This document shows positions 24,001 to 34,962 of a DNA stretch of 64,000 nucleotides, piece by piece. How positions within the stretch are numbered: position 1 is the stretch's first letter; each line of letters opens with the position of its first letter. The position numbers were made by a program, and so were the translations under genes. The stretch is from Tridacna crocea (Eukaryota > Mollusca > Bivalvia > Cardiida > Cardiidae): contig OX031069.1 of assembly GCA_943736015.1 (NCBI GenBank), forward strand, positions 26,107,235-26,171,234, in the 5' to 3' direction. The notes beneath the pieces were generated by a model. That model was given only the letters and a program-made list of their open reading frames with translations. It did no database searches and was not told the origin of the DNA.

Positions 24001-27000
24001 AGTGTGTCACCCAATACCCATCTATTATGAAAAACAAGGGAGCCACAACTAAAGACCTTCTTATTTCCATTTGGACCTTCTATCTTGCAGGTAACATGCA
24101 CAGCATTTCTCTGGACTTTCTCCTATCGGGATCATTTGACCTCCGTTTAACTCTTTACCATGTGGCAAAACTTTAGACTCTTTCAAATTGAAAGCATTGG
24201 CAAACAACAAAACATGGCTCAAAAATAGAATCTTGACCTTAGATGAGTAGAAAACATTATGGGAAAAGGAGAAAATGCTGGTCACACAAAGGCTTCTTGC
24301 TCTGGGTCATGAAAACCAGGGATACTTTGGTAAAAATGAAAAAAAGAAACCAAGCATTTCAATATTGAGGAAGTTGTGAACACATAGCGTCAGCTTTTCA
24401 CCTTGTGTATGCTCTAGAGGCCACATTTTCAGTCTAATACTCATGAAACTTGGTGGGAATGTTTGTCTCAATGAAATCTGGGACAAGGTCAAAAAGTTGA
24501 AAGTTGGTCAGAATGTTGGAAAAGTTCTAAAATTGGTCACCAGGACAAATCTTAGAAAAACCTTGTGTATGCCACATTTTCAGTCCAACACCATTGAAAG
24601 TTGGTTAGAATGTTTGTACTGGTACTGATGATATCTCTGACATATTTGTAAATGGATCATGTTGGGTAAAAAACTAGGTCACCAGGTCAACTCTTAGAAA
24701 AATCTTGAGTCATGTCAGATCAAAAACCACTAGGTAAATTCGTAGAAAAACCTTATGTACACTCCGGAAGACACATTTTCAGTCAGATACTCCAGAAACT
24801 TGGTCCGAATGTTTGTCTTGATGATACCTTAATGAGTTTGAAAATGAGGTCAAAAAGTAGGTTACTGGGTCAAAAATATGAAAAACTTTGTGTATGCACT
24901 GAGATGCCACATTTTCAGTCAGATACTCGATAAACTTGGTCAAAATGTTTGTTTTAGTGATATCTTAAATGAGCTTGATAATAGGTAATGTCGGCTAAAA
25001 AAACTAGGTAACTTGGTCAAATCTTAGAAAAACCTTTTGTACCCTCTAGAGGTCACATTCTCAGTCCACTACTCATGAAAAATGGTCAGGATGTTTGTCC
25101 TTGTGATATACCAAAATGATATATGATAATGAGTAATGTCTGATCAAATTGTAGAGAAATCTTGTGTATGCTCTAGAGGCCACATTTTTAATCCAAAACT
25201 CTTGAAAGCTGGTCAGAATGTTTGCCTTGATAATATCTGGAAAAAGTGCGAAAATGGTAATGTCGGATCAAAAACTGGTCACTGTGTTCGAAAACCTACC
25301 GTAGTTTATTTTCAAGAGGTCTCAATTTTTAATGCAAAACTCACAAAACATGGTCAGAATGTTAGTCTTAAACAAGTTTCGAGTGGTTCATTTCTGGTCA
25401 ACAACCCATGAAAATCTTGGAAGAATGTCTGTCCTAATATCTCAAAAGAGATTGAGTATGGGTCATGTTTGGTCAAAAGACTCAGGTGAGCAATTTAAGG
25501 GCCATCATGGCCCCTTTGTCTTGACAAGTTTAATTACTTTTTAACTCACTACAACTCATGTCAGATCCTTTTTATCACAACATATTGATATTTCAAAAGT
25601 TATAGATCAGAAGATGCAAAACCATCTATAAAAGTACCCTTAGTTATATCCATAAAACCCATTCACTCCTATGAGATACATACAAAATGTCATCAAGCAT
25701 TATGTTAACCCTTTACTCCATAGATACTCATTTCTACACACTGAAATGCATATACTCTAATGGGTTAAAGGGTTAAACCATTGTGATATCAAACATGTTT
25801 TAGATAGGAAAATTTCTGATGAGTATATTACACTTAGAATAAGCTGAATTTCTCTACTAGGGCAAAAAACATTGTAAGACAAGAGAACCATGATGGTCCT
25901 ATATCGCTCATCTGAGTACTAAGCAGTAAAGGTCTACAATGAAGATAAATACTAAATATCAAGGTTCAAGGCCAAATAATTCTGACAGTATTTTTCCCAA
26001 AATGCTTTCACAACCCTTCTTATTCAGGGTCATTGAAAGACAGGATTGTATGGTAAGGGGTTGAATTAACTTGGAAGGCCAGGCATTAATTTCCTGGTCA
26101 AAATGGTGGTCGAATGACAGATTAAAAAACATCATTCCCTCATTGGTAAGACACAAATGAGACTTGTCTCGGTAACTTTTGATCAAATGTCAAAGGATGT
26201 TGGCTGAGACAGCAATCAAGCCAACGCAAACTGGGAACCCTAGACTAACAGCCAGTTTGGACCCCAGGATCAACATATGAATAAACTTGGTAGAGGTCCA
26301 CTATAAGATGCTACATACAAATTTCCAAGCTCTACGACTTCCAGTTTCAGAGAAATAATTTTTTTCTAAGTTTTCCTTCTTTGTTCCTATGTTTCATACT
26401 TATGACCTCCGAGGCGGGACCAGATTGGACCCCAGGGACATCATTTGAACATACTTTGTAGAAGTTAACTAGCAGATGCTACATACTAAATGTCGAAGCT
26501 CTACTCCTTCTTGTTTCAGAGAAGAAGAATTTTAAAGTTTTCCTACTTAAAAAGTCTTTGTTCCAATTTTTCGAAATTGTGACCCTGAGGCGGGGCTACT
26601 TTTGACCCCAGGGGTATCATATAAAAAATCTTGGCTTAGGTCCACTTATAGATGCTACATACCAAATATCAAAGCTCTGCAACTTCTAGTTTCAGAGAAG
26701 AAGAATTTTAAAGTTTTCCTTCTTTGTTCCTATGTTTCAAACTTGTGACCCCTGGGGCAGGGCCTGTTTTGACCCCAGGAGCATCATATGAATAATCTTG
26801 GTAGAGGTCAACTACATAATGCTACATACCAAATATCAAAGCTTTGAACTTTCTAGTTTCAGAGAAGAGGAATTTAAGTTTTCCTTCGTTGTTCCTATGT
26901 TTCAAACTTGTGATCCCGGGGGCTGGGCCAGCTTTGACCCCAGGGGCATCATATGATCAACCTTGGTAGAGGTTTACTAGACAATGCTACGTACCAAATA

Positions 27001-30000
27001 TCAAAGCTCTGCACTTTCTAATTTCAGAGAAGAAGAATTTTAAAGTTTTCCTTCTTTGTTCCAATGTTTCAAACTTGTGACCCCTGTGGCGTGGCCAGTT
27101 TTGACCCCAGGGACATCAATATGAACAATCTTGTTAGAAGTCCACTAGGAGATGCTACATACCAAAAATATCAAAGCTCTGCAACATCTTTTTTCAGAGA
27201 AGAAGAATTTTAAAGTTTTCCTTCTTTGTTCCTATGTTTCAAACTTTTGACCCCCAAGGCTGGGCCTGTTTTAACCCCAGGAGCATCATGTAAACAATCT
27301 TGGTAGAGGTCAACTAGAGGATGCTATATACCAAATATCAAAGCTCTACACCCTCTAGTTTCAGAGAAGAAGAATTTTAAAGTTTTCCTTCTTTGTTCCT
27401 ATGTTTCAAACTTGTGACCCCCGGGGCGGGGCAGTTTTGACCCCAGGGGCATCATATGAACAATCTTGGTAGAGGTCCACTAGACAATGCTACATACTAA
27501 ATATCAAAACTCTGCACCTTCCTAGTTTCTTAGAAGAAGAATTTTAAAGTTTTCCTTCTTTGTTCCTATTTTACAAACTTGTGACCCTGGGGGGGGGCGG
27601 GGCCAGTTTTGATACCAGGGGCATCATATGAAAAGTCTTGGTAGAGGTCCACTAGGAGATGCTATATATACCAAATATCAAAGCCCTACACCCTCTAGTT
27701 TCAGAGAGGAAGATTTCCAAAGTTTTCCTTCTTTGTTCCTATGTTACAAACTTGTGACCCCCGGGGCGGGGCCACTTTTGACTCCAGGGGCATCATATGA
27801 CAATCTCGGTAGAGGTTAACTAGATAATGCTATATACTAAATATCAAAGCTCTGCACTTTCTATTTTCTTAGAAGAAGAATTTTAAAGTTTTTCTTCTCT
27901 GTTCCTATGTTTCAAACTTGTGACCCCTGGGGCAGGGCCAGTTTTGACTCCAGGGGCATCTTATGAACTATCTTGGTAGAGGTCCACTTGGAGACGCTAC
28001 ATACCAAATATCAAAGCTCTACACCTTCTAATTTCAGAGAAAAAGATGTTCAAAGATTTTGCTTTTTTTTTCCTTTTGGTTGCCATGGCAACCAGAGTTA
28101 TGGGTGGAATTTAATCTCTTAACCCTTTACCAAACAATACCTTGTTTTTACGACCCCGAGATAGAAGCGTTTTGAAAACATTGTGGGAAAAGGAGAAAAT
28201 GCTGGTAACCAGCATTTTCTCCTCTTCTCACACCGTTTTCTACCCTTCAGAAAACAAATTTCAAATTTTCTGTCACTTTTATTTTGTCGTCTGCAAATGA
28301 TTTCAATTTGGACCAGTCTAAAATGTTGTTGTTTGGTAAAGGGTTAATCAACTTTGGTAGAGCTTCACCCGAAGAACATCCCTGCCAAGTTTCATCAAGA
28401 GTGGCCCAGTGGTTTAGGAGGAGAAGATGTTTAAAGAAAATGTGGATGACGGATGACAGACATTGGGCAATCACAAAAGCTCACCATAAGCACTTCGTGC
28501 TCAGGTGGGCTAAAAAGGAGAAATTGATTGTAACCAGTATTTTCTTCTTCTCCCACAATTTTTTCTACCCTATCAAAGACTGATATCATAATTAGAGCCA
28601 CATTTCAAATGTTGTCTGCTAATGTTTTCAGTTTGGACAAGTCAGAAATCTCATTGTTTTGTAAAGAGTCACTATGTTTTAGTTACGTTGCATTAATATC
28701 TACTTTCAAGGGTGCGAGACAACAGTGGATACCATGCTGTGGATTCTGTTATATATAAGCATCAATCCTGGCATACAAAGACGTATTCAACAAGAACTGG
28801 ATGCTGTCCTGACAAACACAGATGAAAATGTTCTTGAAAAGAAATCCAGTCTTCATTATACCCGTAAGATAGAAAAAGCATTACAAATATGAAAGAAAAC
28901 AGTCAACCTTGACTTAACTCTTTACCACACAAGAAAATTTTAGACTGGTCCAAATTGAAAGCATTTGCAGACGACAAAATAAAAGTGACTGAAAATTTGA
29001 AATTTGTTCTGGGAAGGGTAGAAAACACTGTGGGAAAAGGAGAAAATGCTGGTTACCAGCATTTTCTCCTTTTCCCACAGTGTTTTCAAAAGGCTACTTT
29101 CTCAGGGGCGTCAAAAGTAGGGATTGTGTGGTAATGGGTTAAACAGTAGAAAGCTTTTGGAAACATCAAGGGAATATGACCAGGTGCCTAAAGTATTTTG
29201 TTTACTGGTATAATTATGGTGTTAAAAAAACATTATTTTCCAAACTACATCATACATTTCAGTTACACTGTAGCTGACAGTGCACCTATCAATGCTTTTC
29301 TGAAATTACTTTTACCAACATTTAGTTAGCTTAAACATATTTATCTTACAACAATTGAGAAACAAGTTCTCACAACTTATACTAATCTGTCTCGACTCTG
29401 CATCTTGGGAACTACACCAGTACTCGCACCGAATATGTGGGCCAAATCGAAAAATCCCAAAGTTGACACCCACTCTGGGGTACCAAACTCAGGACCTTCT
29501 GGTTACGAGGCCATGGCTCTACCCCCACAACCACGGACACAAGCCAATAGTTACTGTTCATGATCAGATGAATATCAAATGCAACCTGATCTCAAGATTA
29601 TAGGAGTTTCTGCTAAAGTTTACCAAACAACAACATTTCAGACCAATCCAAATTGGAAGAATTTGCAAACAACAAAATAAAAGTGACTAAAATTTGAAAT
29701 TTGTTTTTGGAAGGGTAGAAAACATGGTGAGAAAAGGAGGTTACCAGCATTTTCTCCTTTTCCCACATTTTTTTCAAAAGGTTTCTTTCTCAGGTTTATT
29801 ATGTCCATAACTCTTTACCCCATAAGACTTTTCTATGGTATCTCTAATTGACCCTAAATAAGAGCAAGGATGAAGCTGTTTCTTATGTGTATGTGACACC
29901 TTTTGATAGCACAGAAAACATTGTGGCAAAAGGTGAAATTGCTCGTCACAAGCAATTTCACCTTTTGCCACAAAGTTTTCCAAAGGCTCCCACAAGGGAT

Positions 30001-31880
30001 GCGTAGAAATGAGTACCTATGGAGTAAAGGGTTAAACAGACAACAGTAGATGACAGACAGGCAGCCTTTTTCATCATTGTAGGTGCCACTGTTTTAGAAT
30101 GTTTGAGATTGAGCAGCCCAGTCGCCATGGGAATTCCACGCAGCAGTGCTACTGACGTCACTCTAGGGGGATACTTTATTCCAAAAGGTAAAACAAGAGA
30201 AACATTATGACCCTCAGGGGTGTGGAATTCCTGTGCCCGACTTGCCCAACTTGGGACTTTTTGCCTACGGACAAGTGAATTTTTCTTGACCATTTGACTG
30301 GGGCAAGTGAACTTTTGAGCCAAACCAGATAAGGAAATGCCACATTTACATCAATGACGATCCTGAAACGCTCTATTTATTTCAAGTTTTGTATAACCTG
30401 TGTTGAAATAAACACCTTCAAGGTACAAACTAAATGTATTGACCCGGTGTGAGGCCTCTCGCTACATGCAGTTGGGGGGAGGGGGCGTAGGAAATTCAGC
30501 AGTCCAACTTGTTGGTGGGCAAGTGGAAAAATTCCAAAATTGCACACTCCTGATCCTGTATCAACCATCTGAGTACATATCACTCTTTACCAAACAAAAT
30601 TTTTGGCCAGACCAAATAAAAAGAATTTGCAGATGACAAAAGTAATGCGACGTAGCCAAAAAGACCATTTCTGTTATTATTGTATTAGAAAATAGTGGAA
30701 AAAAAGAGAAAATGATTTTCACCAGTATATTCTGTTTTTCCTACAATGTTTTTGAGAGCTATTTTCCTCACAGTTGTTAACCCATAAGACTGTTAAGTAA
30801 AGGGTTAGCACTTGCAGACGACAAAATATACGTAATTCAAAAATTGAAATTCATTTCCAGAAGTGTAGAAAACATTGTGGGAAAAGGAGAAAATGCTGGA
30901 AACCAGCATTTTCTCCTTTTCCCACAATGTTTTTAAAGGGTTCTATCTCAGGGTCATGAAAAACATGGATTGTTTGGTAAAGCCTAAAGGGTTAAACTCT
31001 TTACCAAACAACAAGTTTGATATATCTAAAATGAAAAAATTTGCAGAAAACAAATTAAATGTGGTTAAAATGATGTAATTGTTTGAGAAAACATTTTGGG
31101 AAAAGGACAAAATTTAGTTAGCAGTATTTTTTCCCATTTTCTAAAAATGTTTTCAAAATCATTCATCTTTTTTTTTTAATTATTCATACATTATGGGCTT
31201 TACAATTTCTGATATGTCTGAAATTAGCATTTACATAAAAGATTAACTCTTTACCAAACAACAAAATTTTAGACTTGTCCAAATTGAAGCATTTTCAGAC
31301 AACAAAATAAAATTGACAGAAAATTTTAAGTTTGTTTTGTGAAGCATAGAAAAAAAACATTGTGGGAGAAGGAGAAAATGCTGGTCACCAGCATTTTTTC
31401 CTTTTCCCACAATGTTTTCTAAAGGCATATATTTCTCAGGGTCATCAAAAGTAGGGATTGTGTGGTAATGTGTTAAAAGGTCACTCATTTTTTCTACACT
31501 GTCTTATTACAGATACCCTGGTCATGTTAACACAGTGGACAATCCACCATGATGAAAAATACTGGCCTGAACCTTTCGAACTGAAACCAGAAAGGTTTCT
31601 TCACAGTGACGGAAGTCTACTTTCACTCAATTATATCTTCAAAAAGATGCCTTACATACCATTCTCAAGGGGAATGCGGCCTTGCCTAGGACAATATATG
31701 GCGCTTGATATATTACTTATATTTGTTTGTAACACACTCAGACAGTATGATCTTAAACTAACAGAGGAAAAGCTACCAGATTTGACGGGAAAAGTTGTGC
31801 TCAACCTTCGACCCCATGAAATTCCTTTCATCTTTCAAAAGCGTCAGGAAAAAGACAAAAGTGCTAATGATTTACTCTGA
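17846..31880 (+). CDS. Cytochrome P450 (clan 2 / CYP1-CYP2-like), seven exons, 5' exon missing
   Basis: Haem-thiolate monooxygenase, expected on the ER membrane. The exons 17846-18094, 21388-21593, 22815-23061, 23910-24090, 28711-28863, 30083-30187 and 31513-31880 have AG/GT borders and compatible phases. They join into 502 residues plus a stop. Numbering from the first visible codon: hydrophobic anchor at 1-13, PPGP hinge at 27-30, C-helix WRYLVR at 119-124, I-helix AGCETT at 294-299, K-helix ECLR at 351-354, PERF at 406-409, haem loop FSRGMRPCLG at 431-440 with Cys 438 as the iron ligand. No ATG opens the first exon, and an AG acceptor precedes it, so a short upstream exon carrying the start is expected. 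P450s are usually about 500 residues, so little is missing. Oddity: the usual Arg of the C-helix WxxxR motif is Val 123, with Arg one place later. The introns are unusually full of mobile elements. Substrate cannot be predicted. Confidence 0.93.
18168..18396. mobile_element. TTAA MITE
   Basis: Full length; first copy in the intron after P450 exon a, 74 bp past the donor. Confidence 0.92.
18554..18794. mobile_element. TTAA MITE, ACTCCATAG subfamily
   Basis: Left terminus CTAACACTTTACTCCATAG, right GGGTAAAGGGTTAA. The hairpin is a different sequence, AAAAGGTGAAATTGCTTGTC folding with AGCAATTTCACCTTTT. Also found at 29807 and 50457. Confidence 0.85.
18800..19970. other. P450 intron, mostly unassigned
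   Basis: A hairpin relic of the MITE family at about 18985-19055. From 19655 to 19957 are possible degenerate inverted ends (GCGCGGATCC left, GGATCTGCCC right) with G/C runs. Nothing coding. Confidence 0.45.
19972..21346. mobile_element. Six-copy array of TTAA MITEs
   Basis: Members 19972-20196, 20207-20435, 20432-20655, about 20659-20895 (degenerate), 20892-21121 and 21118-21346. Four junctions use a single shared TTAA or its decayed form. The array ends about 41 bp before the acceptor of P450 exon b. Confidence 0.88.
21388..21593 (+). CDS. P450 exon b: B-C region with C-helix
   Basis: The exon opens after TTATTCAG and closes at a GTATAA donor, phase 0 in and phase 2 out. It contains DRPKLP, as in the B-helix region of clan 2 enzymes, and the C-helix WRYLVR. 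A MITE array ends about 41 bp upstream. An old foldback element starts within about 15 bp downstream. Confidence 0.88.
21608..22354. mobile_element. Relic of the TTCGAAGAATATG foldback family
   Basis: Left part CTGCTAGATGGCATTCTAC and ATCTATCTAATTTGGGCAT match 40170-40215. The right end CGAAGAATATGTCATGTGCA matches 40491 onward. It is split by the Mutator-like element at 21861-22251. Confidence 0.7.
21861..22251. mobile_element. Second CATCTT element with 9-bp TSD
   Basis: 391 bp, aligns end to end with the copy at 17314. Flanks are GGTAAGCGG and GGTAAGCGA. It lies in the second visible P450 intron, inside an older foldback relic. Confidence 0.82.
22514..22751. mobile_element. Degenerate TTAA MITE
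   Basis: AACCCTTTACCACATAAAC at the left, then unrelated or strongly decayed sequence, then CTACAATGTTTTCAAAAG and a weak terminus. Confidence 0.55.
22815..23061 (+). CDS. P450 exon c: D-F helices
   Basis: The acceptor CCAG lies before and the donor GTAAGA after. The first base completes the Arg codon begun in the previous exon. It encodes 82 residues including GDIVKTCSAIFSSIVYG, which fits the E-helix segment of clan 2 P450s. Confidence 0.87.
23910..24090 (+). CDS. P450 exon d: G helix to start of I helix
   Basis: The acceptor CACACACAG lies before and GTAACA after, phase 0 in and phase 1 out. It starts HRESQ and ends FYLA, so the intron splits the I-helix AGxxTT motif after its Ala. This is a common position for an intron in this superfamily. 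Confidence 0.87.
24147..24338. mobile_element. TTAA MITE lacking the right half of the hairpin
   Basis: TTAACTCTTTACCATGTGG at the left. The stem runs to GAGAAAATGCTGGTCAC and then jumps to the outer right arm, so the palindrome has lost one side. Confidence 0.75.
24355..25520 (-). mobile_element. Tandem-core element, reverse orientation
   Basis: Units containing CCACATTTTCAGTC recur about every 140-200 bp. The GGGCCATCATGGCCCC hairpin is at the right end with GGTGAGC before it; the other hairpin end is not visible. Lies in the P450 intron after exon d. Confidence 0.7.
25705..25776. mobile_element. Solo termini of an ACTCCATAG-type MITE
   Basis: 72 bp: TTAACCCTTTACTCCATAG then ATACTCATTTCTAC, ending GGGTTAAAGGGTTAA, with the interior deleted. 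Confidence 0.7.
25985..26066. mobile_element. MITE right-end fragment
   Basis: CCCAAAATGCTTTCACAACC to ATGGTAAGGGGTTGAA; only the arm outside the hairpin remains. Confidence 0.6.
26250..28511 (+). mobile_element. Tandem-core element, ~167 bp units, with nested MITE
   Basis: About eleven units similar to those at 12079-13863 (ACCAAATATCAAAGCTCTGC, TTCCTTCTTTGTTCCTATG). The MITE 28119-28347 is inserted near the end. Right hairpin AAGCTCACCATAAGCAC/GTGCTCAGGTGGGCT. The left end is lost. Confidence 0.82.
28119..28347. mobile_element. TTAA MITE inserted in a tandem-repeat element
   Basis: It splits the end of the element at 26250-28511. The uninterrupted counterpart, GAATTAAATTCTTTGAACAA at about 13702, shows the site before insertion. 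Ends are TTAACCCTTTACC and GGTAAAGGGTTAA. Confidence 0.92.
28514..28674. mobile_element. Left-truncated TTAA MITE
   Basis: Begins inside the hairpin where the tandem-repeat element ends, and finishes TTGTTTTGTAAAGAGT about 35 bp before the acceptor of P450 exon e. Confidence 0.7.
28711..28863 (+). CDS. P450 exon e: I helix and J helix
   Basis: The acceptor is TTTCAAG and the donor GTAAGA. It begins with GCETT, completing the oxygen-activation motif, and continues to QQELDAVL of the J helix. The preceding intron, 24091-28710, holds two long tandem-repeat elements. Confidence 0.87.
28914..29142. mobile_element. TTAA MITE, reference-quality copy
   Basis: 229 bp. TTAACTCTTTACCACACAAG, then an AT-rich arm (TTTTAGACTGGTCCAAATTG, GCATTTGCAGACGAC), then a 66 bp palindrome AAACACTGTGGGAAAAGG through CTGGTTACCAG to CCTTTTCCCACAGTGTTT. 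It closes with a second arm (CTCAGGGGCGTCAAAAGTAG) ending GTGTGGTAATGGGTTAA. No coding capacity. TTAA flanks and CCC termini suggest a piggyBac-superfamily transposase acted in trans. Confidence 0.93.
29365..29525 (-). mobile_element. tRNA-like SINE with GAGAACTTGTTT tail
   Basis: Minus strand: GGGGGTAGAGCCATGGCCTC and GAGTTTGGTACCCC head, then a tail ending AAGTTGTGAGAACTTG. The tail matches the arms at 17229 and 17766. Confidence 0.55.
29615..30035. mobile_element. Two abutting MITEs of different subfamilies
   Basis: 29615-29810 is a degenerate ordinary copy. 29807-30035 is an ACTCCATAG-type copy with the TGAAATTGC hairpin. They meet at the ATAA at 29807. Confidence 0.82.
30083..30187 (+). 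CDS. P450 exon f: K helix ExxR
   Basis: The acceptor is ATTGTAG and the donor GTAAAA. It encodes 35 residues with ECLRLSSP (ExxR), followed by the beta strands before the PERF region. Confidence 0.87.
30580..31476. mobile_element. Four-copy MITE array before the last P450 exon
   Basis: 30580-30808, 30805-30995 (left end lost), 30992-31246 and 31243-31476, each pair sharing its TTAA. The array ends 36 bp before exon g. Confidence 0.87.
31513..31880 (+). CDS. P450 exon g: PERF, haem loop and stop
   Basis: The acceptor TTATTACAG opens the exon and the TGA occupies the last three bases. It carries PERF and the haem-binding FSRGMRPCLG loop. An AATAAA at about 32297 could serve polyadenylation; if so, the 3' UTR contains a whole MITE (32063-32291). 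Confidence 0.92.
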
Positions 31881-32062
31881 GATTTTATGACATATTTTTC
31901 CTACAAACAAACCAGTGCCTTTCACAGTTTCAGTTGCAGACACTGACAGTTTAGATTCAAAGATCAGATTGTACAAAATTTGCAGTCTGATTTTGCATCT
32001 ACAATGTCAGCTGAAAATTTTCTGATCAGAAGCAGCCTTGAAATTGCAATAGTTGCTATTTA

Positions 32063-32291
32063 TTTACTCATTACCAAACGACAAAATTTTAGGTTTGTCC
32101 AAATTAAAAGCATTTGCACACGAGACAAGAAAAGTGACTGCATATTTGAAATTTGCTTTGTGAAGGGTAGAAAACATTGTGGGAAAAGGAGAAAATGCTG
32201 GTTACCAGCATTTTCTCCTTTTCCCACAATGTTTTCTAAAGGCCTCTTTCGCAGGGTCGTCAAAAGTAGGGATTGTGTGGTAATGGGTTAA
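32063..32291. mobile_element. TTAA MITE downstream of the P450 stop
   Basis: Full length. An AATAAA follows at about 32297, so this copy may be transcribed in the 3' UTR. Confidence 0.9.
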
Positions 32292-32351
32292 TCTTGAATA
32301 AAATGTTCATTCTGTTTGGTGTTCTAAAGATTAGTTCTGTAGACAAAATCA

Positions 32352-32528
32352 AAGCTCCAGATAGAGGGAGTGATTCTGTTTTCAAAATTGAAAATATTAA
32401 TCATTCTGCACTAAATCTTATCTTATGGGTACTCATTAGAATCCTCTTTTTGAGATTATTCCAACGACTACCAACAACAAAGGGTTTGGAAGAAAAATAA
32501 TGGATTTAGAGGATACTGTGAATGACTC
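32352..32528. mobile_element. GAGCTCCAG foldback, decayed
   Basis: The left arm CTCCAGATAGAGGGAGTGAT is good; the right arm loses similarity after GGATTTAGAGGATAC. Confidence 0.7.
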
Positions 32529-32722
32529 TTTTCTGGAAAATTGTCTACCAATCAACCCAAAGCTAGATGCCATTGAAAATATTGTGGGGAAAAAAGAAGG
32601 AAGTAGGGGTAATCAGTATTTTCTCCATTTTCAACAACATTTTCTACCCTGTCAAAGAGCGTTAATTCATCTGTACCAATTGTCCCCTCCATAATGCTCT
32701 CAAATTGGAGTCTGGGAAGGAG

Positions 32723-32952
32723 CTAACCCATTACCACACAATCCCTACTTTTGACCCCTGAGAAAGATGCCTTTAGAAAACATTGTGGGAAAAAGAGAAA
32801 ATGCTGGTAACCAGTATTTTCTCCTTTTCCCACAATGCTTTCTACCCTTCACAAAACAAATTTCAAATTTTCGGTTACTTTTATTTAGTCGCCTGCAAAT
32901 GCTTTCAATTTGGACAAGTCTACTAAAATATTGTCTTCCGGTAATGAGTTAA
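32723..32952. mobile_element. TTAA MITE with upstream hairpin fragment
   Basis: Full-length copy; the left TTAA is now CTAA. A hairpin fragment of the same family lies at 32567-32700. Confidence 0.88.
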
Positions 32953-33232
32953 CAAGTTACTGTCCGGGCACTTTAACAATGTTTATGACAAAATTGTTCA
33001 TATGCATCCAACTGCACACGTATTTCTGTGGTGGATATTGAATCAAAAGTGAAAATAATGGTAATACTATTGGTGCACTAAAATAAGTACATGTAGCACT
33101 TTTTTAGATAGTATCAATGAAGAGAAAAAAAATAAATCTTTGAACTTTCACAGTGAAATTATTAAAGTGCATGCCAGACAAGGAAACAAAGGCAGGAAGT
33201 TTAAACCTGGGGAAGTATAGCTGTTTCTGCTC

Positions 33233-33310
33233 TGAAAACTATTCTTGGAAAAGGAGAAACTGCCCCTATAACACAATTTCTCCTTTTCCCACTATGTCTG
33301 CTGAGCTTTT
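33233..33310. mobile_element. Isolated MITE hairpin
   Basis: CTTGGAAAAGGAGAAACTG and CAATTTCTCCTTTTCCCACT form a stem; the outer arms are gone. Confidence 0.6.
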
Positions 33311-33485
33311 ATCCTATTTCTTTCCATGGAAAAAGTGAACTTCAACCTTGTTTCCAGACTAAATAAGCAGTGATAGGTGCCATTTTTATTTTCTTTATTA
33401 TTGTTAAGAATTATAAATACTCTAAGTGTGGAAAGTTAATAACAATCTCTCTGGTAGATAGTATATATTTGTTTAAGATTAATCC

Positions 33486-33709
33486 TTAACTCTTTACCAC
33501 ACGAGAAAATTTTAGACTGGTTCAAATTGAGAGCGTTTGCAGACGACAAAGGTGACAGAAAAATTAAAATTTGGTATGGGAAGGGTAGAAAACACTGTGG
33601 GAAAAGGAGAAAATGCTGGTTACCAGCATTTTCTCCTTTTCCCACAGTGTATTCAAAAGGCTTCTTTCTGAGGGTCGTTAAAAGTCGGGATTTTGTGGTA
33701 AAGGGTTAA
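33486..33709. mobile_element. TTAA MITE
   Basis: Full length; the stem reads AACACTGTGGG with CCCACAGTGT. Confidence 0.92.
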
Positions 33710-34199
33710 TCAGTCAAATTATCTCCCTTTTTTAACTCAATGGTCCATATGTAATATGCATATTTTTTTGTTCATTCACCATGCTCAAAACTAGGCTTTT
33801 ATACATTTTTTTGCACAAAAATATTTGAATTTTCATTAAAACCGTGTATATTTGTATATTTTTCTTGTAATTTTCCTGTTTAACTGACTGTTACAGAAAA
33901 ACACTTTAACTTCAATATAAGCTGAATTTCGAAACTGTTATACCTTTTTCAAAGGTACATTTCTCAGAACTGGGCTAAGGTACCCACATTCTTTTTTACT
34001 GTAATTTCCTACAGACATGATAAGCTTTGTATGTGCAAAGTTTTACAAAACTCTGTGCATTAGAAAACAATTGTCATAATCTTCATACATCACTAAGACA
34101 TTTCCAAACCTTCAGTTCCTGTAGTTGAAAAAAGAACTAACATTGAGGCAAGACCAGACTTGGATTTATGACACTTTATTTAATTGCCTAGATTATTCA

Positions 34200-34300
34200 G
34201 ATTCTGGAAAGTTGCTTCACTGATGATGCAATCCCATTTATTTTGGGGGTCATTTGATCAAAACCGTGTCTATGATGCAGGATTTTGTGCATTATGGAAA
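34200..34300 (-). repeat. Unclassified dispersed repeat, partial reverse copy
   Basis: Reverse complement contains AAATCCTGCATCAT, ATGACCCCCAAAATAAATG and AACTTTCCAGAATCT, matching the first 100 bp of the copy at 42745. Confidence 0.6.
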
Positions 34301-34962
34301 ACCCTGTTTACCATTTATTAATACAAGATTATCTCTAATACATGACACATGTTTGAACTTTTCATAGATCAAAGTTGAAATAAGAGAAATTTCTGCGTAT
34401 ACAAATGAAAGCTCCAGATCAGTCTACTAGGCTAGTGATCAGAATGATTTTGAAACCTTCAAAAAGAAGCATTTTCTTCTATTCCCACAAAGTTTTCCAC
34501 CTTTACAAAGATAAGTACAATATAGTAACAGCGTGCCAAGATTTCATCATCTATGTAATAAGTGTATCTTTAGCCTGGCCCTTTTCAAATAGATTTTTGA
34601 ACCTTACTGGTATTCTCATTCTTTCAAAGAAACAAACAAAGCAATGATTTAATTTAGGCACATTTATAGACAGAGAAAGTGTCAGAAATCGTTTTTGGAC
34701 AAGGATAAGTACACTTACTTCATTTGTCATGGCGATATCACCCTAAAAGTACATTTGATCACTGCCAGGAACTGACCAGATGCATTCCCAGAACTTTGTG
34801 AATCCTTTTGGAAAAACACAGGGTCATTCCAATAGTAGTTAAATGAAATAATTCAAGGGGTATTCCTAAAGGTCACAGCCTCTAAATTTATCACAGATGC
34901 ATTTTCTGTATCGTACTTTGAAATCATGGACACCAAGTGTAAATAAATGTTGTGAATGTGAA

